From NCBI GenBank assembly GCA_003194525.1, contig NBIV01000029.1, positions 310,001 to 374,000 of the forward strand: a DNA stretch of 64,000 nucleotides, read 5' to 3'. The translations under genes and the position numbers were made by a program. Below are positions 20,300-31,599 of this stretch, in pieces; the stretch's first letter is position 1; the number at the start of each line of letters is the position of its first letter. This DNA comes from Gracilariopsis chorda. Lineage: Eukaryota > Rhodophyta > Florideophyceae > Gracilariales > Gracilariaceae. The notes below the pieces were generated by a model, which worked only from the letters and a program-made list of their open reading frames with translations, searched no databases and was not told where the DNA came from.

Positions 20300-21919
20300 T
20301 CGGGTGTAAGACCGAGGTGGCGTCCGACTATGCCGACGAAGGTTTTACGGAGAGTCGGGCTACCAGCAGGTGGACGTAGTGCAAAGGCCCGTGTAAGTAG
20401 TGTTCCGGTCAACAGAAAATCCAAAGGAAAAAGAGGAAAAGGGGAAAAGAGTGCAACCTGGCGGGTCGTATGGAAAGCAGAAACAGACCCGACGTTGAGG
20501 GTGTTGCTTATTCATCCAGTACGGCAAAACTAATTACTTAGTAGGACTAATATCTGTTCCCGCAATAAAAAGTAACCAAAATGGTAGTAAAACTTGACAC
20601 TAGGCAAACCCACTGGGTATCCAAGATCAGAGGTTCTAGTTGATACTGTGCGGGTGAGTATAACGACACCAAACGCGGTGAAACCCCAAAATTAGTTGGT
20701 CACTGCGCGCAGGCGATAGCCTTAGAGCCGATTCACAGCTCAACTTTACTTCTGGGTGGAACGGCAGGGCCGTCCTCCCTTAAGCACTATGGGTTCATAA
20801 TAGAACCAAGAATACTACTACCGTATTGTACCACACATGAGGTCCACACGTTCGCGTCACTGAGTTGCATGGCCGGCCACGGCGCAAAACGACACGTGTG
20901 AATCATGTCAGCCATAAATAATGTGCGTACGCTTACCAAGCGACCATTTACTACAGATATCATAGACATCACCCATGAAAGTTCCAGAAACACCAAACAA
21001 AATTCATAAGGAATTTCACCCAAAATTTCCAAGGGTCCACTCATACCTGAGTTGAACCAATGCCACGTACGTACTGAACCGTTCATGATCCACCTCGGCT
21101 AGAGGGTATGCGCATACGCTCTGCTCTACAACTGGATAGGCCTACGGCGGTGATACCATGATTCCATCAACGATGAGGTGAGTGCAGTGTGAAAACCCAT
21201 ATCAGTGGTGTCTCTGAGCAAGAAAAATCTAGAATGGAAATGAGAACAGAGGAAAAGATCACAGTAAAAAGGTACCAGTACGGCAGGTCATGCTGAACGC
21301 TGAAAGAGACCCGACGGTGAGGGTGATCCTGATTCAGCCAGCGCAGCAAAACTGAATACTGATTCGAACAGCAATTTTTCGGCACGATATTAAATGTAAG
21401 CATAACGGTTATAAGAGATAACCACTGGGCAAACCCACGGGGTGACAGATATCAAAGGTCCTGAAAGACACTGTGCGGGTGAGTACATTGAGACTGGATG
21501 CGGTGAGACTCCGTAAGAAGTTATTCCCTTCGTGCAGGCGATTACCTCAGAGCTGAGTCGCAGCTTACCTTTATTTCAGGGGGACACGGTGGAGACGTCC
21601 TTCCTTAGACAGTAGTGGGTAGTAATAAAAATGAATAGTTACTACTGTAGTGCACCGTGCTTGTGTTCAATACATTAGTGTCACTGGGTCACACGGCCGG
21701 CCAGATAGGTATGTAAAAGTGACTGTGGAAGCCAAAGACGAGGAAATATCTATTAACTCGATTTGCCGTTCGCAAAAACGACAGGCTCGTAAATTCAAGA
21801 AGGACTTTCTCTATATTGATTTGAATTAGTCTGACTAAGACTCTGGTCACCACTCCATGGAATCTTCGTCGGACTGATCGGATTCTGATAATGGGCGGGG
21901 TTGGTCCTGTGTACCGAAA
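20300..21919 (-). repeat. Two head-to-tail LTR relics, inverted
   Basis: Sequences at about 20300-21090 and 21100-21919 repeat each other at a period of about 825 bp (for example GCAAACCCAC at 20604 and 21429; GGCCGGCC at 20871 and 21695). That period equals the LTR length of element 1 (826 bp). Landmarks of the reverse-complemented LTR are recognisable, such as the ACGGC...GCCGT hairpin region at about 20760. I read this as two tandem, much-decayed LTRs of a minus-strand relative. Exact ends cannot be placed. Confidence 0.5.
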
Positions 21920-21924
21920 TCTAA

Positions 21925-22750
21925 TGTAGTGCAACGCCCTCAGGGACGGATTCCTGGTACTTGATCGTTTTCCCGATATTATCGGTTGTGTAGTGTGTAT
22001 ATGAACTACGCCCCACAATGGTGGTTATGGACACGTGGGACACGGTTTTGGGTCAATTGGCGGTTGGCCACAGTAGTGGATGTTGCCACGAAATGTGGAG
22101 TATTTTAGTTGATTTTATTTATTATTTTCACACCCATTTCTGGGAAACGAGTACTTAGTGCGACGGTGCAGTGCCGTCGCACCAGTAAACCTTCCCCAAC
22201 AAGGGAACCCAACCTGGGGGATTTGCTCTAGTTGTTACCGCTTGCGCGCGTGCTCTACTCCTCCTTGGAGGGAAACGCCGTGAACCACGGGACATCTGAC
22301 CCCCTTGCACATCTAAAGGGACCCATCACTGGGAGTCATATTATTCCAATTGCATTGGTGTTTCGCTCTGTATAGGGATATTGTTACCGGCATCGCTGTT
22401 CGCCCCCGTCGCTCTTGCGACTCACTTCGTCCTCTCTTACTCCTCTTCGCCCTTCCTTCTTCCCCTTTTTAGGGTAGCACCTCCCGCTATCCGCGGCTCT
22501 CGTGTGCGCATCCGCTCACACACCACCACGTACGTGGAAACCTACCTCTGGCGAGGACGCATTTCCGCCCTCGCGGATCCCGATTCTTGTCCTACACCCT
22601 CTTGCGCTAGTGGCGAAGGGTGGCCTCGGTCTTACAAACGGGGTCCGCCGTGCCACCCCTAGAGGGGCTCTACCCAGCTGGGTTCACCTCCACGGAGGAA
22701 AGACCCCGAACGTCTTTCGGTGTTTCTCCCCTTTAGGGCGTTGCACCACA
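21925..22750 (+). repeat. 5' LTR of gypsy element 1
   Basis: 826 bp, starting TGTAGTGCAACGCC and ending GGCGTTGCACCACA, so the ends form a 14-bp near-perfect inverted repeat, longer than the usual TG...CA. A hairpin with 9-bp arms (GTGCGACGG / CCGTCGCAC) lies at 22158-22182. Many smaller hairpins follow, such as CCTCC-AC-GGAGG. Transcription start and polyadenylation sites should lie inside but I cannot place them. Confidence 0.95.
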
Positions 22751-22753
22751 AAG

Positions 22754-22771
22754 TGGTCTCCCGACCTAGAA
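22754..22771 (+). promoter_or_regulatory. Primer-binding site of element 1
   Basis: TGGTCTCCCGACCTAGAA starts 3 nt after the LTR and begins with TGG, complementary to a tRNA CCA end. Element 2 has the same 18 bases with a single difference at the same place, which supports the function. I could not name the tRNA. Confidence 0.6.
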
Positions 22772-22855
22772 TCGGGTATTGTTTTCCCTTTTAAGAGGTT
22801 TTTTTTCATTCACCGGAAGTTCCGTGATCGTTTCCCGTCGTAACGGTATTTTCTC

Positions 22856-25030
22856 ATGTCGAGAAATCCCTCCGATGCGGAGCCAGTGGTGACGCGTAGT
22901 CGCTCCCGCGACAACGCGGACACTTCCAAAGTTCGGTTTGTACCCTGTATCCCTATATGGACAAGTTCCAGCCGTGCTGGCACTGCTTCATTGCGGAATG
23001 ATACCCCCGACCGGGAACCCCGGAACCTCCTTTTGCCCTCGTTATCAGCCCCGCAGGGGAATGCAACATCGACTGCGACTGTTGCCGCAGTGCCCCAGGC
23101 ACCCCAGCCTGCTCCCGCTGTCGCGGCTTCAAGCCCCCGTGGAACAGGCGATAACACCCCCCAGGGGACGTCCCTGGAATCCCAGGTCCGCGCTCTGTGG
23201 ACCGCCCATGACACCCTTGTAGGGGAACTAAAATCCCTCCAAGAGGTGGTCTTGGCAACCCCCGTAAAGGAGGTTGCCGAGGAACTCCGTATTTTACGGT
23301 CTGACGTCAACTCCTTGTTGGAGAGTTGGGGACAACCCGCCACCTTCATCGAAGGAGTTGAAGCCCGATTTGATCGGATTGGTGCCCGCCTGGAGACGTT
23401 AGAGCAGTTCTTCTTGATGGACAAACCATCCCCAGATGATCCAGTAAACGAGGCATCGCACAACGACCAGCTTGCTGGGAAGAAGAAACGCCGTCATTGA
23501 CGGAAACACCACCGAAAATATTCGGACTCCGATTCTTCGACATCGTCGGACTCATCCCGAAACCATTCGGTTAGCTCGAGCTCCTCGGACTCCGACTCGG
23601 AGGACGAGAAGCGAGGCTACTCCTCCCGCTCGAAGCGGTCATCGGCCACTGAAAGTTTCATCCGAACCCGCCAGAAGGGGAGAAGACACCCCGGTCTCCG
23701 GGAATTGAAACCGACAAACCTGGATTACCGGAAGCTTTTATCATACCGGTACTACCGGCTCGAAGATTCGTCACTTGGACGTACGCCCCGTGGTACGAGA
23801 AAGGTGCGAGAATGCAATAAGCGAATGCAGCTCTCGCTCCGCAACCAGTATTTTACTGGAAAGGACCCAGTCCTAGTACTGGATTTCCTATCCCGCTTTG
23901 TAGCGGAGGCCGATATCCTCGGTATGAATGAGGGACAAGCCTAGTTGGCTTTACCGTATTTCTTACGGGGAGTGGCGGAGGACCAATACAACTCTGTCAG
24001 AGGATCTTCTCGTGCCTCCGAGGGAGGGGTTACTTGCTGGCCGGAGGCTGTGCAGTATCTTCTGTGCTCCAACGCCACAAACACCGCTATTCAGCAGGCT
24101 ATCCTCGCTTTGCGAGATACACGCCAGCGTGCTGGAGAGACCGAGACCGATTACTCGGTGCGCCTTAACAAGGCTTTCCACAGATGTGGTAACGTAGAAC
24201 CCGCTGGGGAGCGCAGTACCATGTTCATCGATGGTCTTGACCCGGCAATCCGGAGTTTAGTTACCCGTTATCGGGAGGACAAGCGGAGAAACACCTATCT
24301 CGAGCTGGTCCAACACGCTCGAGCGGAAGGGGATGCAATCCGTGCAAGAACTCCGAACAATCGGTCTAAATCCGCCAAGGCGTTGTTGCTAGAAAGCAAA
24401 GCTTCCTCACTCCCGCTCACTGCGGATGGGAACCCTGGACAGGGATTTGATACCGTGCATTTAGTGCAGGGGGATGGTGTGTCAATACCCACCAGTGATT
24501 TGCCGTCGAAGACGGAGATGACCCGTGATACGGGAACAGAAGACCCCGTTTTATACAGTGGTAACAGTCGGGTCCAACCCAAACGACTCCCGTTTTCAAA
24601 CGGTCAATCCCGTTATCAACGGCCTGGAAGGACTGAAACCTGCCCTGCGGTTCGCTTCTCCGATACTCGGAATCATAATCCGCGTGTCGCGGTGTTGGCT
24701 CTCATTTGCCACCTATGTTATGCCCATGGCCATACCTCCCCTCAATGTATCTGCTCACTGAAGGATATGGCCAAGGTGATGGCAAACTACGAGGCCCTCA
24801 CTCCAGAGGAGAAACATTCCATCCCGACCGCTTCCTACCTCCGTGCTAAAACGGACTTTTCCCATGCCCTACCACAGACCCCGCGTGCGCGGCAAGCTTC
24901 ATACACCCCGATTCGGGAGATCACGCAACCATCCGTTGCAACCCCCGCTTATGCGGATAGAAACACCCGTCAACGGGATGAAGCACTCGTTGTCGAGGAA
25001 ACCAACCCACCGCCGAAGGCGGAAAACTAA
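22856..25030 (+). pseudogene. gag: gag of gypsy element 1, two premature stops
   Basis: Structural polyprotein in one frame from ATG 22856 to TAA 25028, broken by TGA at 23498 and TAG at 23942. Order: Pro/Ala-rich N-terminus, a coiled-coil-like stretch (VRALWTAHDTLVGELKSLQE and following), a basic KKKRR then a Ser/Asp-rich low-complexity tract after the first stop, a capsid-like region (DPVLVLDFLSRFVAEADILG ... RGVAEDQYNSVRGSS) and one CCHC zinc knuckle, CHLCYAHGHTSPQC, at 24707-24748. The stop contexts suggest CGA to TGA and TGG to TAG changes. It would form the particle that packages the element RNA. The protease frame follows 18 bp downstream in another phase. Confidence 0.85.
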
Positions 25031-25047
25031 CTGAGGGAGTCTCCCCT

Positions 25048-25749
25048 TTGGGAGAGGCGTCCTCAGACAAGAGGCTGTTGGCGCCCAAGGCATCCTCGCC
25101 TCGCTCCTCGGTGAAAGTCCTCTCGAGGAATGACACCGCTGACGCGGACTCTGCGCACCTCGGTGTGTTGCGTCGCCCGTGGATACGGAGTAAAAATCCC
25201 CGGATTCCCGGTAGAGTCTTGGTCTTAGCTAAGCGCACCTATAAGGTCTATGCTGACCTTGGCCTTGATCCCCAGTTTATGGTGAGGTTTCTCACCGTCC
25301 TGGATACAGGTGCAGGCCCCAACTTCGTTGTGGAATCATTGTTACCCCCGCTTGTGCGGTCTCGTATCCGCTCTGACGCGGTCCCCGACATTTCGGATGC
25401 GAACAACAATCCATTACAAACGGTGGGCACAGTGGAACTCTTCATGAGACTTGGTACCTCTGTGGTGAAGTTGGACTTCATCGTTTGCTGTTCGTTGGCA
25501 ACACCAGTCATACTGGGATGTGATTACTGCGACAGATTTGTCGACGCAATCAGGCCCCGCCTCAGGCGTGTAGAACTTGACGACGGATCGTCGGTTCCCA
25601 TTTTTCGCCGCCCCCTAAAGCGGTCCTCTCGGAAACAAGTTCCGCTCCCTGCTGCGCAGGAACCACCGCCCGCATCCCGCGAGTCCACCAAGCTCCACGT
25701 CGCTGCCTCGGTTTCTATACCGCCCGAGTCCCAATCTGGGTGCAGGTAA
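25048..25749 (+). pseudogene. Aspartic protease of element 1
   Basis: Retroviral-type protease in the frame one back from gag. The catalytic motif is LDTGAGPN with the aspartate at residue 86 (25303), and the second conserved block is VILGCDYCD. It would cleave Gag and Pol into mature parts. The frame leaves coding near 25735: upstream reads SIPPESQ, and the natural continuation WVQVNSRQHG is one frame over, as shown by element 2 (VWVQLSTSG). Whether the gag-to-protease change of frame is programmed or a mutation cannot be told. Confidence 0.85.
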
Positions 25750-27563
25750 ATTCCCGTCAACACGGTCTTCGGGTTATACAACCCCTCGCCTCGTTGTACG
25801 AGAAATCCCAGCTGGCGCTGGCTAATGGAATTGTCTCCATTTCCCCGGATGTCCCTTTCCGGATATTGGTTGCCAACCTTGGCAAACACCCCCAGTATCT
25901 GGTCAAACACCAAGTAATTGGGAGTGTAACCCCCCATCCTATGGGAATGCTGCCAACGAAGATGACAGCTGCCGATGTACTCGGAGTTACCACCTCTTCT
26001 GAGGAGTTCGCCCCGCCGTCCGAAGACGTCAAGTCTAAGGAGGGGGAGGAAACCGCTATTTCAGCGTCGAACATACCGAGTAACTCGGAATTGCGAACCA
26101 CACCTGTTCCACAGGGCAATGCTCCATCGACCAACGACCGGATTGATCCGGAAGAGGCACTTGAAGCGCTGGACTTCAGCCACGTGCCAGAGTCGCACCG
26201 CGACAAACCCCGTACAATGTTACGGGAATTCACCACAATGTGGGATGGATCGCTTGGCGAGATTAATGCAACGGAACACCGGATCGATTTAATCCCCGGT
26301 GCGCGACCGGTTGCACAGCCCCCTTACAGGGCAGGTCCGAAAGCTCGGGAAGAGGAGCAGTCCCCAGTGGACAACATGCTCCGCGCAGGTGTGATTGAGC
26401 CCGCTTAAGCACCCTGGGCATCCCCAGTTGTACTGGCTTTGAAGGCCGACGGAACCTGGAGGTTCTGTGTTGACTACCGCCGGCTCAATGCCGTGGCTGT
26501 TAGGGACACGTACCCTATCCCTCGTATGGACGAGTGTATTGACTCCCTCGGAGACGCCACCGTTTTCACGGCTCCCGATGCCAATTGGGGATATTGGCAA
26601 GTACCTGTCAAACAGGAGGATCGCGAGAAAACCGCATTCACATGCCACGCAAGAACGTACCGCTTCAAGCGGATGCCATTTGGGTTAACCGACGCCCCCG
26701 CAACCTTTAAGGGTGCAGTAGATATTCTACTCAACTGCTTTAAGTGGCGGAGTTGTCTGGTCTACCTTGATGATATTACCATCTTCTCCAACTCGCTGGA
26801 CGACCATCTCACTCACGTCCGAGACGTGCTGACCGTACTCCGCGATGCTAGAACTACCCTCAGGTTGCGGAAATGCGAGTTTTTCACAGATACTGTGAAG
26901 TATCTGGGTCACATTATCCGTCCTGGACGGTTAGCGATCGAGAAAGCTCGAGTCAAATCTCTCGTTGAGGCGAATGAGGCCTGTACTCAAACGGAGCTGT
27001 GCTCCTTTTTGGGGCTTGCCAAAGTCTATCGACGGTTTATCCCGAACTTTTCGGATACCGCGGCGTCCCTGAACGCGTTTTTGCGAAAGGGGAACCCCCC
27101 AAGACTGGGAACATTTACGCCCGAGCAATCGGAAGCCTTTAACTCCTTGGAGGAGGCTGTCACATCATCACCAATCGTACATCTCCCAAAACTTGGGTTG
27201 CCATACTCCGTAGATACGGACTGGAGCGACTACCAAGTCGGGTGTGCTCTTTTTCAAACCACCACCGAGGGGGAACGACACCCAATTGGTTATTGGTGGC
27301 GCTCGCTCAATGTTCATGAGCGGAACTACTCCGTATCGGAGAAAGAGTGCCTCGCCGTCGTATGGGCGATGACCACTCTGCGCCCCTACCTTATGGGAGT
27401 TAACTTCACCGTGTACACGGATCATTCCTCACTGAGGTGGTTAATGAATATCTCCGACCCGTCGGGACGCCTCATGCGCTGGAGACTCTGCCTCGCAGAA
27501 TATGACTTCCAAGTCATTTATAAGAAGGGCGCGCAGAACACCCAAGCCGACGCTCTGTCGTAG
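25737..27563 (+). pseudogene. pol: Reverse transcriptase and RNase H of element 1
   Basis: One frame with a TAA at 26406 that splits EPA from APWASPVVL. RT blocks follow in order: RFCVDYRRLN, PIPRMDECIDSLG, MPFGLTDAPATF, the active site LVYLDD (YLDD at 26763-26774), KYLGH and FLGLAKVYRRFIPNF. RNase H follows with YSVDTDWSDYQVGCALFQ, SVSEKECLAVVW and FTVYTDHSSLRWL, so its acidic residues remain. It copies the element RNA into DNA and degrades the template. The frame meets TAG at 27561 (after QADALS) and TAG at 27594, then continues open into integrase, so Pol was once one polyprotein. Confidence 0.9.
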
Positions 27564-27617
27564 TTACCAACAAATAGGGAAGCACTCCCAGCGTAGGATG
27601 ACGAAGTCCCATGTTTC

Positions 27618-29129
27618 ATGGCGATAGACCCGGATGATCCGGAATGTGCCGTTGACGCTTGGCCAGAAAACTGGGACGAGGATGCTGACTTTGACGAACT
27701 ACTCGCATCGCGAGATGAATTTGAGAACCCGTTACGGGGGAACTCTGTACCGGTATCACCGGAAGAAAAGATCCGAGAACAATTCGGCGACCCATTCTGT
27801 ACGAGGGTTCGTGCCCGTATCAACGGCGGTGAAGATCTCCCTTTCGGGGTAAACGACAAAGGCTACCTCGTAAGGAAGGTCGAAGCCCGCCTACAGATTA
27901 AGCTACCACATTCCCTGCAATCGCGGTTGTTACATCTATCACACTACGCCCCCATTGGAGGTCACCCAGATGGGAGGAAACTCTACCTAACCCTGCGAAG
28001 GGATTTCTATTGGCCCGCCATGGCGGTGGATTGCAACGCAACCGTGCGGTTTTTTAGCGAATGCGCGAAGAATCGCGTGAAACTCCGCAAAAATGCGAAG
28101 GAGATGAAACTATTCCCCGCAAGGGCGCCGCTCGAGATTATCGCGATCGATATTCTCGGACCACTACTCACCACGAAACGTGGAAACAAGTTTCTACTTG
28201 TCATTACCGACCGCTTTTCTAAGCTGGTACGGAATGTCCCTTTTCGGAGGATAACCGCTCTCACGGTGGCCCAGGCTCTGGTGACTTACTGGATTTTCGT
28301 GTACGGTCCCCCTGTGGAGGTGCTCCCCGATAACGGGAAACAATTCGCGAGCAAGTTCTTCCAGGATTTTTGTCGCATCCAAGATGTGAAGAACGTGTTC
28401 ACAACTACCTACCACCCCCAATGCAATGGGCAAGTTGAACGGTTTAACCGGACGTTACTCGCGGCGTTACGTTCCTACGTCGCAGAACACCAAAAGAACT
28501 GGGACATGTACGCTGATGCGTTAACCTACGCGTACAACACGCAGGTACACCGGACTACCGGAGTTTCGCCATTCGAGTTGGTTCTATCTAGAACACCCCC
28601 GCCTGTGGCGCTGGAACCCCAAGCTACCTTGGACAATTTCCTACCAGTGGGTATCTACCGGCAGCAATGGAAGCAATGGCTTTCCAAGCTGGTCCCCGCT
28701 GCGCGGAAGTCTATGGCACGGGCCCAAGCCGCTTACAAGCAGGATTTTGATGCTCGCTTGCGAGGGAAACCATCCCCGATTCGGGAGAATAACTACGTCC
28801 TCATCAGGAAGGAGTACTACAACCCGGAACGGGAGAAGCGCCATAAACTCTCGCCTGTGGCGGATGGACCATTCAAGGTCAGCTCTGTAAACACCGACAC
28901 TTTCGTGGTAGAGATGGGGGACACGCACGAACGGATTTCCAGTGATCGTGTTCTCCTTGCCCCTCCTCCCTTGTCAGAGGTAGTCCTGGATCCAGGCAAC
29001 CCCGTTTCTACGGACTCTGCAACACCGGAATCATCCGGGAGGACTAGGCCTACGGTTCTACCACACCCCAGCCGGGGACTCTCAGACCTACCGACCCTCT
29101 CGGACTCACCGGCTCAGCCGGGTAATTAG
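27618..29129 (+). pseudogene. Integrase of element 1
   Basis: Same frame as RT. The zinc-binding part has H109 and H116, and C149, but the second cysteine of the C-x2-C pair reads Asn (C-A-K-N), so the HHCC site looks damaged. The catalytic core is complete: D178 (AIDILGPL), D238 (LPDNGKQF) and E274 (QVERFNRTL), spacing D-x35-E as in active integrases. YHPQCNGQ and VHRTTGVSPFELV follow. It would insert the cDNA and make the 5-bp target duplication seen. The stop at 29127 is followed by more open sequence in frame leading to the chromodomain. Confidence 0.9.
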
Positions 29130-29201
29130 GGCCTCTCAGCGCACGCCCCTACCACGCCCGCCCCCCTGTCGCGAATTTATACCCGCCAGGCGCGGAATGC
29201 T

Positions 29202-30458
29202 ATGCCTTATCCCGCCACTCCATCTAAGGAGGGGGAGGACAACACTCGTTTTCGAGGAACGATATCGCCGTCACAACTGGAAACACGTAACATATGGAAC
29301 ACTGACCGTGGAGCACGGAGTATGTCATACGACACTAATCCCCCGTTCTCGGGCAGTGCTGCCCAACAAGAACCAGACGCGCAGGCCCCGCAAAAGCGGC
29401 AATTATACCGTGCTACACGGGAGGTTGAGGCGCAACTACCACACACCCCTGTCAGGGGAAAAGGCAGCCAAGCCGCAGTCGAACCTTCAGGCCCTGGCGC
29501 GCAAGCGCCGAAAACGCCTCCCGTCGTCGACGGAATCAAAGCCCCCGCTCCGGGGAATAATTTGCGCCAACTTCCGCAACGCTGCGACGAAGAACCGAGG
29601 AACTCGGGAAAAACGCGCGCCATCGCACGCTCGAAACTGGTCGTATTGGACGCTGCCCCTCCTCATGGAGATGGTGCACCGAGCTTAGTGGCAAGGCTCT
29701 TGAAAAGGGTGTCATCGGCAACTGCCCGGCACCCCCCAAAGGGGAATTTTAATCACAATGCCGGTGTACTGTAGTTAGTCTCAGGCAACCCCCCAGTAGC
29801 CGGGGACACCACGGCACAGCCGGAACGTATGGCAGTGAACGCTCGTGACCCCCTAGGGGAGGCGGAACGCTTACCAATCACAGTGTGGCACCGGAGCCCG
29901 CAGGGGATGTCGCAAACGCCATTCCCACATACGCGGCAAAGACCCCGCAAGCTCGCGGTTCGTGAAGAAGACCGCACTCGCGGAGTTCAAGTCCCCTGCC
30001 GACTGGCGGTTCGTCCGGCCTACCATGATGACGGGAACAACGACGCCGCTCTGGTGATTAACTTGGCGGTGAAAACCATGACACCAAACACCCTCTTGAG
30101 GTATATCCTCCCGCACGAGCAGCGGCCGCTACCACAGCGCACGGCAACGCCAGAGTTATCGCCGAACACCCTGCTAAGGGATATTATACCGCTCCGCGGG
30201 CAACCCTCGCAAGGGAGTACAACCACCACCCGGCACGGCCGGCAGGTCTACGAACGAGAGTTCGTAGTAGACCGACTTGTCGGACACACCTGGGACCAGG
30301 ATGGTATTCTACAATACCGCGTTCGCTGGTACGAATATGACCGCAGTGAGGATACGTGGGAGCCAATCAAACACCTCCCACGGTCGCAGGTCGTGCGATA
30401 CCACCGTCAAACGGGAACTGCAGCTCCAGCCACGCTGGTAAATGCCCAAGTTGGGTAA
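29202..30458 (+). pseudogene. Pol C-terminal linker and chromodomain of element 1
   Basis: The frame stays that of integrase, with TAG at 29772 splitting it. A long Pro/Arg-rich linker (29202-29770) leads to a chromodomain at about 30246-30410: YEREFVVDRLVGHTWDQDG, LQYRVRWYEYDRSEDTWEP, then HLPRSQVV. The aromatic and TWEP positions match chromodomains that read methylated histone tails. In chromoviruses this module steers integration into heterochromatin, which fits the nested relics around it. The linker is unusually long (over 300 residues). Terminal stop TAA at 30456. Confidence 0.85.
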
Positions 30459-30702
30459 CGTTGCCGCGCAAGCGGAGGGCGATAGGAAAGGATAACAAGG
30501 CAAGGTCCGTCGAAGACGGGGAACTCAAACGAGAATCACCGTTCTAAACGGGAAATTTTATTCAAGGGAGCAGCTAGCTCCCCACAACACTATACTACAA
30601 TAGCTGGCTATGCCAGGAAAGAAGAACCGGAGACAGCGCACGCGCTTTTATAACCCATTTTCGTCTGGGAACCCCTCGCGTCCGCGGTCGTTTTCCCGTC
30701 TT

Positions 30703-30714
30703 AAGGGGGGGATA
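30703..30714 (+). promoter_or_regulatory. Polypurine tract of element 1
   Basis: AAGGGGGGGATA lies immediately before the 3' LTR. It should prime plus-strand DNA synthesis. The inverted LTR relic at 59080 has the equivalent AAGGAGGGGGATG at its start. Confidence 0.8.
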
Positions 30715-31540
30715 TGTAGTGCAACGCCCTCAGGGAGGGATTCCTGGTACTTGATCGTTTTCCCGATATTATTGGTTGTGTAGTGTGTAAATGAACTACG
30801 CCCCACAATGGTGGATATGGACACGTGGGACACAGTTTTAGGTCAATTGGCGGTTGGCCACAGTAGTGGATGTTGCCACGAAATGTGGAGTATTTTAGTT
30901 GATTTTATTTATTATTTTCACACCCATTTCTGGGAAGCTAGTACTTAGTTCGACGGTGCACTGCCGTCGCACCAGTAAACCTTCCCCAACAAGGGAACCC
31001 AACCTGGGGAATTTGCTCTAGTTGTTACCGCTTGCGCGCGTGCTCTACTCCTCCTTGGAGGGAAACGCCGTTAACCACGGGACATCTAACCCCCTTGCAA
31101 ATCTAAAGGGACCCATCACTGGGAGCCGTATTATTCCAATTGCATTGGTGTTTCGCCCTGTATAGGGATATTGTTACCGGCATCGCCGTTCGCCCCCGTC
31201 GCTCTCGAGACTCACTTCGTCCTCTCTTCCTCCTCTTCGCCCTTCCTTCTTCCCCTTTTTAGGGTAGCACCTCCCGCTATCCGCGGCTCTCGTGTGTGCA
31301 TCTGCTCACACACCCCCCCTTACGTGGAAACCTACCTCTGGCGAGGACGCATTCCCGCTCTCGCGGATACCGATTCTTGTCTTAAACCCTCTTGCGCTAG
31401 TCGCGAAGGGTGGCCTCGGTCTTACAAACCGGGTCCGCCGTGCCACCCCTAGAGGGGCTCTACCCAACTGGGTTCACCTCCACGGAGGAAAGATCCCAAA
31501 CGTCTTTCGGTGTTTCTCCCCTTTGGGGCGTTGTACCACA
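30715..31540 (+). repeat. 3' LTR of gypsy element 1
   Basis: 826 bp, same length as the 5' LTR with no indels noticed and roughly 40 substitutions. The hairpin arm at 30949-30957 has one mismatch (GTTCGACGG). Followed directly by the target duplication TCTAA. Confidence 0.95.
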
Positions 31541-31599
31541 TCTAAAGTGACTTATACCACTCAGGCATTTATTTGCTCTGGCACGAGAGGTGGACGTCA

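Larger units (their letters stand above)
21925..31540 (+). mobile_element. Ty3/gypsy element 1 (chromodomain type), complete structure
   Basis: A full LTR retrotransposon: two 826-bp LTRs beginning TGTAGTGCAACG and ending CACCACA (3' copy TACCACA), a primer-binding site, gag, protease, RT, RNase H, integrase, chromodomain and a purine tract. A perfect 5-bp target duplication, TCTAA, flanks it (21920-21924 and 31541-31545), proving a single insertion event. Gene order RT-RNase H-integrase places it in Ty3/gypsy (Metaviridae); the C-terminal chromodomain is a chromovirus trait linked to targeting of histone-marked chromatin. The LTRs differ at roughly 40 of 826 positions by my count, so the insertion is not recent. 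Stops and a frameshift make it non-autonomous now. Confidence 0.95.

Noticed and set aside
23498-29774. Reassigned or read-through stop codons in element 1
   Set aside because: TGA, TAG and TAA all occur, at scattered places including within conserved blocks, while the methyltransferase reads normally; simple decay explains it better.
22810-30503. Many open minus-strand frames inside element 1 (e.g. 22810-23463, 25757-26236)
   Set aside because: They mirror the coding strand, overlap well-supported gag and pol domains, and are a by-product of GC-rich codon use. None stays in phase over long distance as the antisense frame of element 2 does.
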